This document shows, in pieces, positions 36,673 through 45,558 of a stretch of 64,000 nt of DNA. The notes under the pieces were generated by a model. The model did no database searches and was not told the DNA's origin. It worked only from the letters and a program-made list of their open reading frames with translations. Origin of the DNA: Halobacterium sp. DL1 (GTDB lineage Archaea; Halobacteriota; Halobacteria; Halobacteriales; Halobacteriaceae). The stretch is from assembly GCA_000230955.3 (NCBI GenBank), contig CP007060.1:1798001-1862000 (forward strand), in the 5' to 3' direction. A program made the position numbers and the translations under genes. Position 1 is the stretch's first letter; each line of letters begins with the position of its first letter.

Positions 36673-36846
36673 CCACCCGCCGCTGACCGCTTACCCTAGT
36701 TGTGTTCGAGAGAATGTGAGAATTGTTGTCGTCAAACGCATTGATAGCCCCACGGGCGATATCAGGTAGTTCGTTACGTACATACGTCTGTAATAGAAGG
36801 CAGGATAGCTGGTGAAATCGCCACCAGTATTTGACCAGAGCAAATC

Positions 36847-37641
36847 CTACATGGAGATGTCCCCAGTCTGCAGGTTCACCTCGATGATGTTGACGTACTC
36901 CTTGACGACGCGGGGGAGATCCTCCGTGAACCGCTCGTCCTGGAGTCGGCTCGTCGGCGCCGAGAGGCTGAGAGCCCCCAGTACGTCGCCGCTGGGACCG
37001 AGAATCGGGCTGCCGACCGCGCGGATGCCGAGCAGGTCCTCCTCGTCGTTCGCGGCGTACCCGCGTTCACGGACCGTCTCCAGTTCGGCTTTGAACTCCC
37101 CGAGGTCGGTGATGCTGTAGGGGGTGTGCTGGGGGAGGCCGTGCTGGTCGATGACTGCGTCGACGTCGTCCTCGTCGAACTCCGAGAGGATGGACTTCCC
37201 GGCGGCGGAGTAGTGGAGGTGTCGGTCCGTCTCCTCCCGGTTCTTCATGAAGAACTCTCTGCCGACGGCGCGGTCCCCGAAGGACTCGTAGAGGATCGAC
37301 TCGAGGCCGTTCTCCTCGGTGATGAGGTGGACACACTCCCCTGACTCCACGGCGAGTTCGTCCACCTCGCCCTTCGCCGCGCGGTAGAGCGGGACGCTGT
37401 TCCGGACGTACTCCCCGAACGTGAGGAACGCGGGACCGAGCGCGTAGCTGTCCCCCCGGTGTTCCACGAAGCCGTGGTCGCGCAGCGTCGCGAGGTGGGT
37501 GTGGAGCGCGCCCTTCGAGAGGTCGATCTCCCCGGCCAACTCCGCGAGCGTCGCCCCGCCCATACTCCGGAGCGCTTCGAGAATCTGGAGCGCCTTGTCT
37601 ACGGAGGCGATGGTCCGCTTCCCCCCGTCGTCTGTTGCCAT
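36847..37641 (-). CDS. IclR-family transcriptional regulator
   Basis: 264 aa. N-terminal winged helix-turn-helix (about 10-75, ASVDKALQILEALRSMGGAT and LSKGALHTHLATLRDHGF) and a C-terminal effector domain (GREFFMKNREETDRHLHYSAAGKSILS, AVGSPILGPSGDVLGALSLSAPT). It is divergent from the class III aminotransferase and has its own TATA-like acctattt 27 bases upstream. It is the only dedicated regulator in the island, so it probably controls the neighbouring catabolic promoters (inference). Confidence 0.92.
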   Translation of the reverse strand: MATDDGGKRTIASVDKALQILEALRSMGGATLAELAGEIDLSKGALHTHLATLRDHGFVEHRGDSYALGPAFLTFGEYVRNSVPLYRAAKGEVDELAVESGECVHLITEENGLESILYESFGDRAVGREFFMKNREETDRHLHYSAAGKSILSEFDEDDVDAVIDQHGLPQHTPYSITDLGEFKAELETVRERGYAANDEEDLLGIRAVGSPILGPSGDVLGALSLSAPTSRLQDERFTEDLPRVVKEYVNIIEVNLQTGDISM

Positions 37642-37767
37642 GCTGCCCTATTCGTGCCGGCGCCCAAATAGGTTTTGACCATCACAAATTCCGTTCCTTC
37701 CCCAGGGCATAATCACTTACTGACTACCGAGAACAAGACTTAAGACCTATTTAGACAAATTCCGTGT
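37642..37767. promoter_or_regulatory. Divergent iclR/aminotransferase regulatory region
   Basis: Contains two exact copies of ACAAATTCCGT (37684-37694 and 37755-37765), a perfect inverted pair AAATAGGT/ACCTATTT (37666-37673 and 37745-37752), and CTGACTACCGAGAACA (37720-37735), which is shared with two other promoters of the island. The left AAATAGGT doubles as the iclR TATA box. These are good candidates for IclR operators. Confidence 0.55.
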
Positions 37768-39096
37768 ATGAACAGGGAGACGGCCGAGCCCACAGCCGAC
37801 CAGCGCTCCGGCGACGCGTCGGAAGCCTGGGTCGCAGCACACCAGGACGTCGCGGCCCCCAGCGAGTACTCACACGAGTTCGTCTGGGACGTCACCGGCG
37901 ACGCCGAGGGGCCGTTCGTGACTGACCTCGACGGCAACGTCCTGATGGACTTCACGTGCCACATCGGCGCCGCGCCGCTCGGGTACAACAACCCCAAGGT
38001 TCTGGACAAACTCAGCGAGTTCGACCTCGTCGACCCGCTGAAGATCGCGGGCCAGGACTTCTACTTCGGCAGCGGCACCGTCGACGACCCGGAGTTCCCC
38101 GGGTCGACCCAGCTGATGCAGGAGCTCACCGAGCGGTCCAGCCAGTACGGCATGGACACGGTGTTCCTCTCGAACTCCGGCGCGGAGGCCATCGAGAACG
38201 CGATGAAGGTGGCCTACGACTACTGCGACGCCCCCAAGTACGGCATCACGTTCACGGGGGCGTTCCACGGTCGGACCTTTGGCGCGCTGTCGCTGACGAG
38301 AGCCAAGAGCGTCTACACGCGAAAGTTCCCGGAGCTGTCGGGCATCCGGGAGGTGCCGTTCTGCGCCTGCGAGGGCGACTGCACGTGCGGGTTCTGGGCG
38401 GGCGGCCAGTCGCGACTGGAGACCCTCCTCGGGCCGGGCGGCCACGTCGACCCGAACGAGGTCGCGTTCCTCGTGATCGAACCGATCCAGGGCGTCGGCG
38501 GCTACCGGTTCCCGAGCGACGAGTTCGCGCGCGAGGTCGGCCGCGTCTCCGAGACGTACGACATCCCGCTCATCGTGGACGAGATTCAGACCGGCGTCGG
38601 TCGCTCCGGGTCGATGTGGGCCTCGGACCACTACCCGTTCGAACCAGACATCATCGCGGCCGGGAAGGCGCTGCGCGTCGGCGCGACCGTCGGCCGCTCG
38701 GAGCTGTTCCCCGACGAGAAGAACCGCCTCGGCTCCACGTGGGGCGGCGGCGACGTCATCGCCTCGATGCAGGGCGCGTTCACGCTCGAAGCCATCGACG
38801 AACACGACCTGCTGGCGAACGCGGAGACCCGCGGCGCAGCGCTCGTCGACTCGCTCGACACCCACCACGACTGCGTCGAGGACAGCCGTAACCTCGGGCT
38901 GCTCGCGGCGGTCGACTACGATACGAAGGAACGGCGCGACGCCGTCGTGGCGGCGGCACTGGACCGCGGTCTGCTCACGCTGGGCTGTGGTACCCGGACG
39001 CTGCGCCTGCTCCCGCCACTGGACGTCACCGAGCGCGAGGTCGACCTCGGGACCTCGCTGCTGAACGACGCCGTCGCGGAGGTCGCCGATGACTGA
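37768..39096 (+). CDS. Class III aminotransferase with CxCx3CxC insert
   Basis: 442 aa, fold-type I PLP enzyme of the GABA/ornithine aminotransferase class. SNSGAEAIENAMKVA (134-148), D271 in LIVDEIQTGVGR and the probable PLP lysine K300 (AAGKALRVGA) are present. C199, C201, C205 and C207 (FCACEGDCTCGF) form a tight Cys cluster not needed for catalysis, perhaps a metal or redox site. The 3' end overlaps the next gene by 8 bases. A GABA-, DABA- or beta-amino-acid aminotransferase are all possible. Confidence 0.85.
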   Translation: MNRETAEPTADQRSGDASEAWVAAHQDVAAPSEYSHEFVWDVTGDAEGPFVTDLDGNVLMDFTCHIGAAPLGYNNPKVLDKLSEFDLVDPLKIAGQDFYFGSGTVDDPEFPGSTQLMQELTERSSQYGMDTVFLSNSGAEAIENAMKVAYDYCDAPKYGITFTGAFHGRTFGALSLTRAKSVYTRKFPELSGIREVPFCACEGDCTCGFWAGGQSRLETLLGPGGHVDPNEVAFLVIEPIQGVGGYRFPSDEFAREVGRVSETYDIPLIVDEIQTGVGRSGSMWASDHYPFEPDIIAAGKALRVGATVGRSELFPDEKNRLGSTWGGGDVIASMQGAFTLEAIDEHDLLANAETRGAALVDSLDTHHDCVEDSRNLGLLAAVDYDTKERRDAVVAAALDRGLLTLGCGTRTLRLLPPLDVTEREVDLGTSLLNDAVAEVADD

Positions 39097-40051
39097 CGCA
39101 CCCGACGTCGTCGTCCTCCGCGAGGGGACGGAGGGCCTGGACATGGCCGACTACGCGGACGCCATCCGCGAGCGCCTGCCGGACGCCGACGTCCGCCACG
39201 CCCGCACCCCTCACGAGGAGCGCGAACTCGTCCAGCACGCGCCGGTCGTCACCGGCGTGGGCATCGACGAGGACCTGCTCGACGCCGCCGAGGAACTGGA
39301 ACTGTTCGCGTGTGCGTTCGCCGGCACCGGCCACCTCCCGACTGACGAACTCGAGGCCCGCGGGGTCACCGTCACGAACGCCGGCGGCATCCACGCGCCC
39401 GGCATCGCCGAGCAGGCTATCGGGAACATCCTGACGTTCTCCCGCCGCCTCCACGAGGGGTGGCGGCGCAAGCAGAACCGCGAGTGGCGGCACTTCCAGT
39501 CGTTCGAACTGACCGACTCGACGGTCACCATCGTCGGCCTGGGGTCCATCGGCCAGGCAGTCGCCCAGCGCCTCGAGGGGTTCGAGGTCGACACCATCGG
39601 AGTCCGGTACACGCCGGAGAAGGGCGGCCCGACGGACGAGGTCATCGGCTTCGGCGAGCGCGAGTTCCACGACGCGCTCGCCCGGACGGACTACCTCGTC
39701 GTCGCGTGCCCGCTCACGGACCTCACCCGGGGACTGGTCGGCGACGCCGAACTCGCCACGCTGCCGCCGCACGCCGTCGTCGTCAACACCGCGCGCGGCC
39801 CGATTCTGGACACGGACGCCGTCGTCGGAGCGCTCCAGACGGAGAGCCTGCGCGGCGTCGCGCTGGACGTCACCGACCCCGAGCCGCTCCCCGAGGACCA
39901 CGTGCTCTGGACGCTGGAGAACGCACTCATCACGCCCCACACGGGTGGCCACACCCCCAAGCACTGGGACCGACTCGCGGACATCCTCGCGCACAACTAC
40001 GACGCCCGCGACTCTGGCGAAGAACTACAGAACGTCGTCATCGCCGGCTGA
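39089..40051 (+). CDS. D-2-hydroxyacid dehydrogenase
   Basis: 320 aa. NAD-binding motif VGLGSIGQAVAQRL (about 149-162), the LTDLTRGLVGDAELATL and VNTARGPILDTDAV segments, and a catalytic His in TPHTGGHTPKHWD. It reduces 2-oxoacids or oxidises D-2-hydroxyacids with NAD(H). It overlaps the class III aminotransferase, suggesting that it acts on the oxoacid produced there. Confidence 0.88.
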   Translation: MTDAPDVVVLREGTEGLDMADYADAIRERLPDADVRHARTPHEERELVQHAPVVTGVGIDEDLLDAAEELELFACAFAGTGHLPTDELEARGVTVTNAGGIHAPGIAEQAIGNILTFSRRLHEGWRRKQNREWRHFQSFELTDSTVTIVGLGSIGQAVAQRLEGFEVDTIGVRYTPEKGGPTDEVIGFGEREFHDALARTDYLVVACPLTDLTRGLVGDAELATLPPHAVVVNTARGPILDTDAVVGALQTESLRGVALDVTDPEPLPEDHVLWTLENALITPHTGGHTPKHWDRLADILAHNYDARDSGEELQNVVIAG

Positions 40052-40070
40052 ATACGGAAAGTCGGCTCGC

Positions 40071-41249
40071 CTACACGACGAAGAGGTCGCGGTCGAAGTC
40101 CGCCAGCGTCTCCGCGCCGTTCTTCGTGACCCGGAACGTCTCGCTGATCTCGACGCCGAAGTCGTCGAACCAGATGCCCGGAATCATGTGGAAGGCCATG
40201 TCCTCCTCGAGCACCGTCTCGTCGCCGGGCCGGAGGCTGGCGGTGTGTTCGCCCCAGTCCGGCGGGTAGCCGATGCCCGTCGAGTAGCCGAGGCGGGAGT
40301 CCTTCTCGATGCCGTGTTTCGCGATACTCTCGCTCCAGACAGCCTCGACCTCCTCGGCGGTGACGCCGGGTTCGACGGCGTCGAGAGCGTCCTGGAGTCC
40401 GCCCCTGACGACCTCGGCGGTTTCGGCCATCTCGGGGTCTGGTTCGCCGACGCTGAGCGTGCGCGCCATCGGGCAGTGGTAGCGGTGCTTGCAGCCCGCG
40501 AGTTCGACGATGACGGGGTCACCGTTCTCGAACTCGCGGTCGGACCACGAGAGGTGCGGGGTGCCGGTGTAGTCCCCCGAGGGCATCAGCGGGACGATGG
40601 CCGGGTAGTCGCCGCCGAACTCCTCGGTGCCGCCGATGAGGCCCTCGTAGATGGCGGCCGCGGCGTCGGACTCGCGGACGCCCTCGCCGATGGTGTCGAC
40701 GGCAGCCTGCATCCCCGTCTCGGCCAGCTGTGCGGCCTGCTCCATGTACGCTATCTCCGCGTCGGTCTTCTTCAGCCGGACCCAGTTCACCAGCAGCGTG
40801 GCGTCCTCCGTGTCGGCCTCGGGCAGCTGGTCGGTGAGGCGCGCGTGGGACTTCGCGGTGTAGTAGTAGGCGTCCATCTCCACGCCGAGCGTTCGGTCGT
40901 CGTAGCCGAACTCCTCGACCACCGTCGCGACGTAGTCCATGGGGTGTTTGTCGTGTGGGGACTGGACGTAGTCGTCCGTGTAGGAGAGGACGTGGTCGTC
41001 GTCCATCCACGTCGTCACCTCCGCGGACTTGGCGTCCATCTCGCGGCCGACCCACACGGGGTCGTGGTCGAGCGTGAGCAGCACGCCCTGGTGGACGTAG
41101 AACGACCAGGACTCGTAGCCCGTGAGGTAGTTCATGTTCGCGGGGTCGGTGACGAGCAGGGCGTCGAGGCCGGCCTCGCGCATCCGTTCGCGCGTCCGGT
41201 CGACCCGCCGTTCGTACTCACTACTCCGGAAGGGGACGAGTTCACTCAT
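40071..41249 (-). CDS. doeA: DoeA/EutD-like ectoine hydrolase (M24 pita-bread fold)
   Basis: 392 aa, creatinase/prolidase fold. From memory the text is very close to ectoine hydrolases: GYESWSFYVHQGVL (44-57), VGVEMDAYYYTAKSH, LVNWVRLKK, EFGGDYPAIVPLMPSG (210-225), VELAGCKHRYHCPMARTL (248-265), DSRLGYSTGIGYPPDWGE and IPGIWFDDFGVEISE. The usual five metal ligands of M24 peptidases are missing, as in DoeA. E249 lies where I would place the nucleophilic Glu reported for EutD. The predicted reaction is ectoine to N-acetyl-diaminobutyrate. Divergent from a diaminobutyrate-type aminotransferase. It has a TATA box (ggtttatg) 30 bases upstream. Confidence 0.8.
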   Translation of the reverse strand: MSELVPFRSSEYERRVDRTRERMREAGLDALLVTDPANMNYLTGYESWSFYVHQGVLLTLDHDPVWVGREMDAKSAEVTTWMDDDHVLSYTDDYVQSPHDKHPMDYVATVVEEFGYDDRTLGVEMDAYYYTAKSHARLTDQLPEADTEDATLLVNWVRLKKTDAEIAYMEQAAQLAETGMQAAVDTIGEGVRESDAAAAIYEGLIGGTEEFGGDYPAIVPLMPSGDYTGTPHLSWSDREFENGDPVIVELAGCKHRYHCPMARTLSVGEPDPEMAETAEVVRGGLQDALDAVEPGVTAEEVEAVWSESIAKHGIEKDSRLGYSTGIGYPPDWGEHTASLRPGDETVLEEDMAFHMIPGIWFDDFGVEISETFRVTKNGAETLADFDRDLFVV

Positions 41250-41303
41250 TCACTCGGACCCTCGTGGAGTGTTCGCATAAACCTTGCGCGAGACGGTCAG
41301 TTT

Positions 41304-41318
41304 CTGACTACGGAAACA
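41304..41318 (+). promoter_or_regulatory. Shared promoter element, site 2 (divergent doeA/aminotransferase)
   Basis: CTGACTACGGAAACA begins exactly 64 bases upstream of the aminotransferase ATG at 41368. A TATA-like ctatttgt (41337-41344) follows. Flanking TTT makes it an imperfect palindrome (TTTCTG...CGGAAA). The same element appears upstream of two other units in the island. Confidence 0.5.
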
Positions 41319-41367
41319 CTGGTTCCTGTGAACAATCTATTTGTGGGCGTGCCACCTGGGTGGTCGT

Positions 41368-42732
41368 ATGGCCGGACCACCGATTCACGAACTCCACTAC
41401 GCAGAGGCACCCTCGGTCGACTCAGTGCCCGGGCCGAACTCCGACCGCCTCCTGAAGAAACAGGCCGAAGTCGACAGCAGCGCCGTCGCCTACCCAAACA
41501 ACATCCCGCTCGCCTTCGAGGAGGGGAAGGGCGCGACGCTCAAGGACGTCGACGGAAACGTCTTCCTGGACTTCTTCGCGGGCATCGGCGTCTACAACGT
41601 CGGGCACGCCAACCCCTACGTCAACGAGGGCGTCCACGAGCAGATCGACAAGCTCACGCACACCGTCGACTTCCCGACCCAGCCCCGACTCGACCTCATC
41701 GAGAAGCTCGACGAGATTGCGCCCGGCAGCCTCTCGGGCAACAGCCGCGTCGTCTTCGGCGGCCCGACTGGGAGCGACGCCATCGAGGCCTGCATCAAGC
41801 TCGCGAAGTACAACACGGGCGGCAACGGCCTCCTCGCGTTCCGGAACTCCTACCACGGCGCCACCTCGGGCGCGATGAGCATCACGTCGAACAAGAAGTT
41901 CAAGAAACCGTACGCGCCGCTGCTGTCGGACGTCGTCCACGCGCCGTTCCCCTACCCGTTCCAGGAGGGTCGTGACCCCGAGGAGTCCGTCGAGCACGCA
42001 CTCGCGGAGGTGCGTTCCATCGTCGAAGAGCCGTACGGCGGCATGGCTGACCCCGCAGGCATCTTCGCCGAACCCATCCAGGGCGAGGGCGGCGTCATCG
42101 TCCCGCCGGAGGGGTTCTTGCAGGGGCTCCGCGACATCGCCGACGAGAACGACCTCCCGCTCGTCTTCGACGAGATCCAGGTCGGTCTGGGCCGCACCGG
42201 CGAGTGGTGGGCCTCGGACCACTACGACGTGACGCCGGACGCCATGGCGATGGCGAAGGCCCTCGGTGGGAACGGCCAGCCGCTGTCCGGGACGCTCTAC
42301 AGCGAGGAACTCGACACGTGGGGGCCCGGCGACCACGCCGGCACCTACCGGGGGCACGTCCCCGCGATGGTCGGCGGTTTGCGCGCCATCGAGTACATCG
42401 AGTCCCACGACCTGCTCGACCACGCCACCCAGGTAGGCGAGCAGATCCGGAGCCGGCTCCGGGACGCCGCGCAGAACGACCCGGGGCTCGGCCAGGTGCG
42501 CGGGAAGGGGCTGTTTGTCGGCGCGGAGTTCGTCGACGACGAGGGGAACCCGGACGACGACCGTGTGGACGCCATCCAGCAGTACTGCTACGAGCACGGC
42601 GTCCTCGTCTGGACGGCCGGCCAGTACAGCAACGTCCTCCGCTTGCTCCCGCCGCTGGTGCTCACCGAGGAGCAGGCCGAGGTCGGCACGGAGATCATCG
42701 CGGACGCCATCGAAGCGACGGCCGCCAACTAG
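41368..42732 (+). CDS. Diaminobutyrate-type class III aminotransferase (DoeD/EctB-like candidate)
   Basis: 454 aa. It has FGGPTGSDAIEACIKLAKY (130-148), RNSYHGATSGAMSIT, EPIQGEGGVIVPP, D268 in LVFDEIQVGLGRTGEWWA and the PLP lysine K297 (AMAKALGG). The gene text is that of diaminobutyrate--2-oxoglutarate aminotransferases. In ectoine breakdown DoeD converts diaminobutyrate to aspartate semialdehyde. It is divergent from the ectoine hydrolase-like gene and two bases upstream of the M20 gene. Synthesis of diaminobutyrate for export is less likely since no ectA/ectC is present. Confidence 0.82.
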   Translation: MAGPPIHELHYAEAPSVDSVPGPNSDRLLKKQAEVDSSAVAYPNNIPLAFEEGKGATLKDVDGNVFLDFFAGIGVYNVGHANPYVNEGVHEQIDKLTHTVDFPTQPRLDLIEKLDEIAPGSLSGNSRVVFGGPTGSDAIEACIKLAKYNTGGNGLLAFRNSYHGATSGAMSITSNKKFKKPYAPLLSDVVHAPFPYPFQEGRDPEESVEHALAEVRSIVEEPYGGMADPAGIFAEPIQGEGGVIVPPEGFLQGLRDIADENDLPLVFDEIQVGLGRTGEWWASDHYDVTPDAMAMAKALGGNGQPLSGTLYSEELDTWGPGDHAGTYRGHVPAMVGGLRAIEYIESHDLLDHATQVGEQIRSRLRDAAQNDPGLGQVRGKGLFVGAEFVDDEGNPDDDRVDAIQQYCYEHGVLVWTAGQYSNVLRLLPPLVLTEEQAEVGTEIIADAIEATAAN

Positions 42733-42733
42733 T

Positions 42734-44008
42734 ATGCCCGACACCGAGCGATTGCGAACGCTGCGGCGGGAACTCCACCGGTTCCCCGAACCGGCGTGGC
42801 GGGAGTTCCGCACGACCTGTCGGCTGGTCGCGGAACTGGAGTCGGTCGGCGTCGACGAACTGCACGTGGGGCGCGCGGCGATGGACCCCGACGAGCGGAT
42901 GGCCGTCCCCGAGGACGACGAACTCGGCGAGTGGTACGAGCGCGCCGCCGCGGCGGGCGTCGACGACTCCGTGCTCTCCCAATTAGACGGTGGCTACACC
43001 GGCGTCGTCGCGCGGATAGCCTCCGGGGACGGCCCCCACGTCGGCCTGCGGGTCGACATCGACGGGCTGCTCGTCGAGGAGTCCGAGGACGACGCCCACG
43101 CGCCCGAGCGGGAGGGGTTCCGCTCGGAGTACGTCGAGTCGATGCACGCCTGCGGCCACGACGGCCACATGACCATCGGGGTCGGCGTCATCGAGGCCAT
43201 CAAGGACAGCGACTTCGAGGGCGCCCTGACCGTCTTCTTCCAGCCGGCGGAGGAGGCCTCCGGGGGCGGGAAGCCGATGGCCGAGAGCGAGCACGTCGAC
43301 GGCATCGACTACCTTTTCGCGGTCCACCTCGGCCTCGGCCACCCGACCGGCGAGGTGGTCGGCGGCATCGAGAAACCGCTCGCGATGTGCCACGTCGAGG
43401 CGACGTTCCACGGCGAATCAGCACACGCCGGCGTCGCCCCCAACGAGGGGCGGAACGCGATACAGGCGCTGACGACGGCCGTCCAGAACACGTACGGCAT
43501 CCCGCGCCACGCCGACGGCATGACGCGCGTGAACGTCGGGAAGATCGGCGGCGGCACCGCGAGCAACATCATCGCGGAGCGGGCCCACGTGCTCGCGGAG
43601 GCCCGCGGCGAGACGACCGAACTGATGGCGTACGCCCGCGACGAGATGCGCCGCGTCTTCGAGTCCGCAGCGGAGATGCACGACTGCACGGTCGACTTCG
43701 ACGTCGTCAGCGAGTCGCCGCGCGCGGACAGCGACCCCCAACTCGCGGCACTCGTCGCCGACGTGGCCGACCACGACGACCGGGTCGACAGCGTGCTCCA
43801 GCACGCCGACTTCGGCGCGAGCGAGGACGCGACCTTCCTGATGGAGGCCGTCCAGGAGCAGGGCGGTGCCGCCACGTACGCCATCGTCGGCACGGACCAC
43901 CCGACCGCCCACCACACGCCCACCTTCGACGTCGACGAGCGCTCGCTACCGGTGGCGGTCGACGTGCTCGCGGCGTCCATCGAGCGGGTCGCCGCCGACG
44001 GCGTGTAG
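42734..44008 (+). CDS. M20-family amidohydrolase (AbgA-like), candidate N-acetyl-diaminobutyrate deacetylase
   Basis: 424 aa. Binuclear-metal motifs of M20D enzymes are clear: GLRVDIDGL, MHACGHDGHMTIG, FQPAEEAS, ESAHAG and a final TAHH. The long N-terminal region (RELHRFPEPAWREFRTTC ... WYERAAAAGV) matches AbgA, which splits aminobenzoyl-glutamate. Here the gene begins one base after the diaminobutyrate aminotransferase stop, so deacetylation of N-acetyl-diaminobutyrate is the simplest role. That step is normally done by the unrelated AstE/AspA-family DoeB. Confidence 0.85.
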   Translation: MPDTERLRTLRRELHRFPEPAWREFRTTCRLVAELESVGVDELHVGRAAMDPDERMAVPEDDELGEWYERAAAAGVDDSVLSQLDGGYTGVVARIASGDGPHVGLRVDIDGLLVEESEDDAHAPEREGFRSEYVESMHACGHDGHMTIGVGVIEAIKDSDFEGALTVFFQPAEEASGGGKPMAESEHVDGIDYLFAVHLGLGHPTGEVVGGIEKPLAMCHVEATFHGESAHAGVAPNEGRNAIQALTTAVQNTYGIPRHADGMTRVNVGKIGGGTASNIIAERAHVLAEARGETTELMAYARDEMRRVFESAAEMHDCTVDFDVVSESPRADSDPQLAALVADVADHDDRVDSVLQHADFGASEDATFLMEAVQEQGGAATYAIVGTDHPTAHHTPTFDVDERSLPVAVDVLAASIERVAADGV

Positions 44009-44067
44009 ACGGCCCCGCCGGGGCCACGCGAGCGAACGTTTATCCCCTCTCCTGCGGTCGTTCCGGT

Positions 44068-45555
44068 ATGCGAAACGCGGACCACGTCCGTACCGTTGGC
44101 GAACTTCTCGGGTGCTCCCTCGACAGCAGCGACGTGGACGACTGGCGCGACGTCCCGGACGAGTACGACGCACTCGGAATGGCGGACGGCGAGTCCGCGC
44201 CGACGCCCACCGACGTGACGGTCGACCCGGACCTCTCCGCGGACGAGTTCAACGCCTTCGTCTCCACGTTCGCGCTCGTCGGCGACGGCGGGCCGCTCGG
44301 GGACCTGGACCTCGCGGTGAAGGACAACGTCGCCGTCGCGGGCGTCCCGCTCACGGCGGGGGTCCGCGCGTTCGAGGACGCGACGCCCGAACGGCACGCG
44401 CCCGTCGTCTCGCGACTGCTGGACGCCGGTGCGACGCTCGTGGGGAAGACGAACATGGACGAACTCGCCTACGGGCCGACCGGTGAGACGGGCGGGTTCG
44501 GGCCGACGCGGAACCCTCGCCACTCCGCGCACGTCGCCGGCGGGTCCTCGGCGGGCAGTGGTGCCGCCGTCGCCGCCGGCCTGGTGGACGCCGCGCTCGG
44601 CACCGACACCGGCGGTAGCGTCCGGATTCCCGCGTCGTTCTGTGGCGTCGTCGGCTACAAGCCGTCGGCCGGGGCCGTGCCGCGCGCCGGCGTCGTTCCG
44701 CTCGCGCCCTCCCTCGACCAGGTCGGCGTGCTCGCGGACTCGGTGCGGGACGCCGCCCGCGTCGCCGACGTGCTAGCCGGCCCACACCGCAGTGACCGGG
44801 CGACGCTGGGCAGGTCCGTCGGTCGCCTCGCTGCAGGCGCCGGCGACTCGCCCGCAGTCGCGGACTGCTCGTTCGGGCTCCCCGACGAGTTCCTTGGGCC
44901 CCACGTCGACCCGGCGGTGCGTGGCCACGTCGAGCGCGCAGTCAACACGCTCGAAGCGGCCGGCGCGTCCGTCGAACACTGCTCCATGCCGCGGTTCGAC
45001 GAGACGGCCCCCGCGTGGGACGCCCTCGCCAACGTCGAGTTCGCCGCCGCACTGTTCGCCGGGCTCACGCCCCTCGACGGCGTCGGCGTCGACGCCGCGT
45101 GGCACTCGGACGTCGCGAGCGTTCTCGGGTCCGACCCCCGCCACCGGTTCTGCGACCGGGTGGTGGAGAACGCTCTCGACGGCGCGGCGCTGCTCTCGGA
45201 GAGCGGTGGCGAAGTCTACGACCGGGCGCTCGCGGAGTGCGAGCGCTTCGCGGTCGGCTACCGGGACGCCCTCGAGGGGCACGACGCGCTGCTCGCGCCC
45301 ACGATGCCAATCACGGCACCGGCCGTCGGGGAGTGGCCACTGTCGGGGTCCGAGCGGGCGGCAGACGGCGTCGAGGACCGGCCGCCGCTGTCGGTGAACG
45401 TCCGCCAGGCGAACCTCCTGGGGGCGCCCGCGCTCTCGCTCCCGTGCGGCCGCGAGAGCGGCCTCCCGGTGGGCCTCCAGTTGCTCGGCGCGCCCGGCGA
45501 GGACGCCGCGCTAGTCGCGGCTGCGAGCGCCGTCGAGGCCGCACTGTCGGCGTGA
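44068..45555 (+). CDS. Amidase (amidase-signature family)
   Basis: 495 aa from the ATG at 44068, about 27 bases after a tttatccc box. The Ser-cisSer-Lys triad fits the family spacing exactly: K85 (LAVKDN), S160 (AGGSSAGSG) and S184 (GTDTGGSVRIP). It hydrolyses a carboxamide or acts on a cyclic amide. It is not GatA, because gatB/gatC are absent and the sequence departs from GatA at both ends. It follows the M20 gene on the same strand, suggesting a shared pathway for an amide substrate. Confidence 0.88.
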   Translation: MRNADHVRTVGELLGCSLDSSDVDDWRDVPDEYDALGMADGESAPTPTDVTVDPDLSADEFNAFVSTFALVGDGGPLGDLDLAVKDNVAVAGVPLTAGVRAFEDATPERHAPVVSRLLDAGATLVGKTNMDELAYGPTGETGGFGPTRNPRHSAHVAGGSSAGSGAAVAAGLVDAALGTDTGGSVRIPASFCGVVGYKPSAGAVPRAGVVPLAPSLDQVGVLADSVRDAARVADVLAGPHRSDRATLGRSVGRLAAGAGDSPAVADCSFGLPDEFLGPHVDPAVRGHVERAVNTLEAAGASVEHCSMPRFDETAPAWDALANVEFAAALFAGLTPLDGVGVDAAWHSDVASVLGSDPRHRFCDRVVENALDGAALLSESGGEVYDRALAECERFAVGYRDALEGHDALLAPTMPITAPAVGEWPLSGSERAADGVEDRPPLSVNVRQANLLGAPALSLPCGRESGLPVGLQLLGAPGEDAALVAAASAVEAALSA

Positions 45556-45558
45556 CGG

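Noticed and set aside
40071-41249. Annotation as Xaa-Pro aminopeptidase or creatinase
   Set aside because: Metal ligands are missing, which argues against a peptidase. The specific text (WSFYVHQ, GGDYPAIVPLMPSG, GYPPDWGE) agrees with ectoine hydrolase far better than with creatinase.
41368-42732. Reading the diaminobutyrate-type aminotransferase as EctB of ectoine synthesis
   Set aside because: No ectA or ectC homologue is nearby, while a degradative hydrolase and amidohydrolase are.
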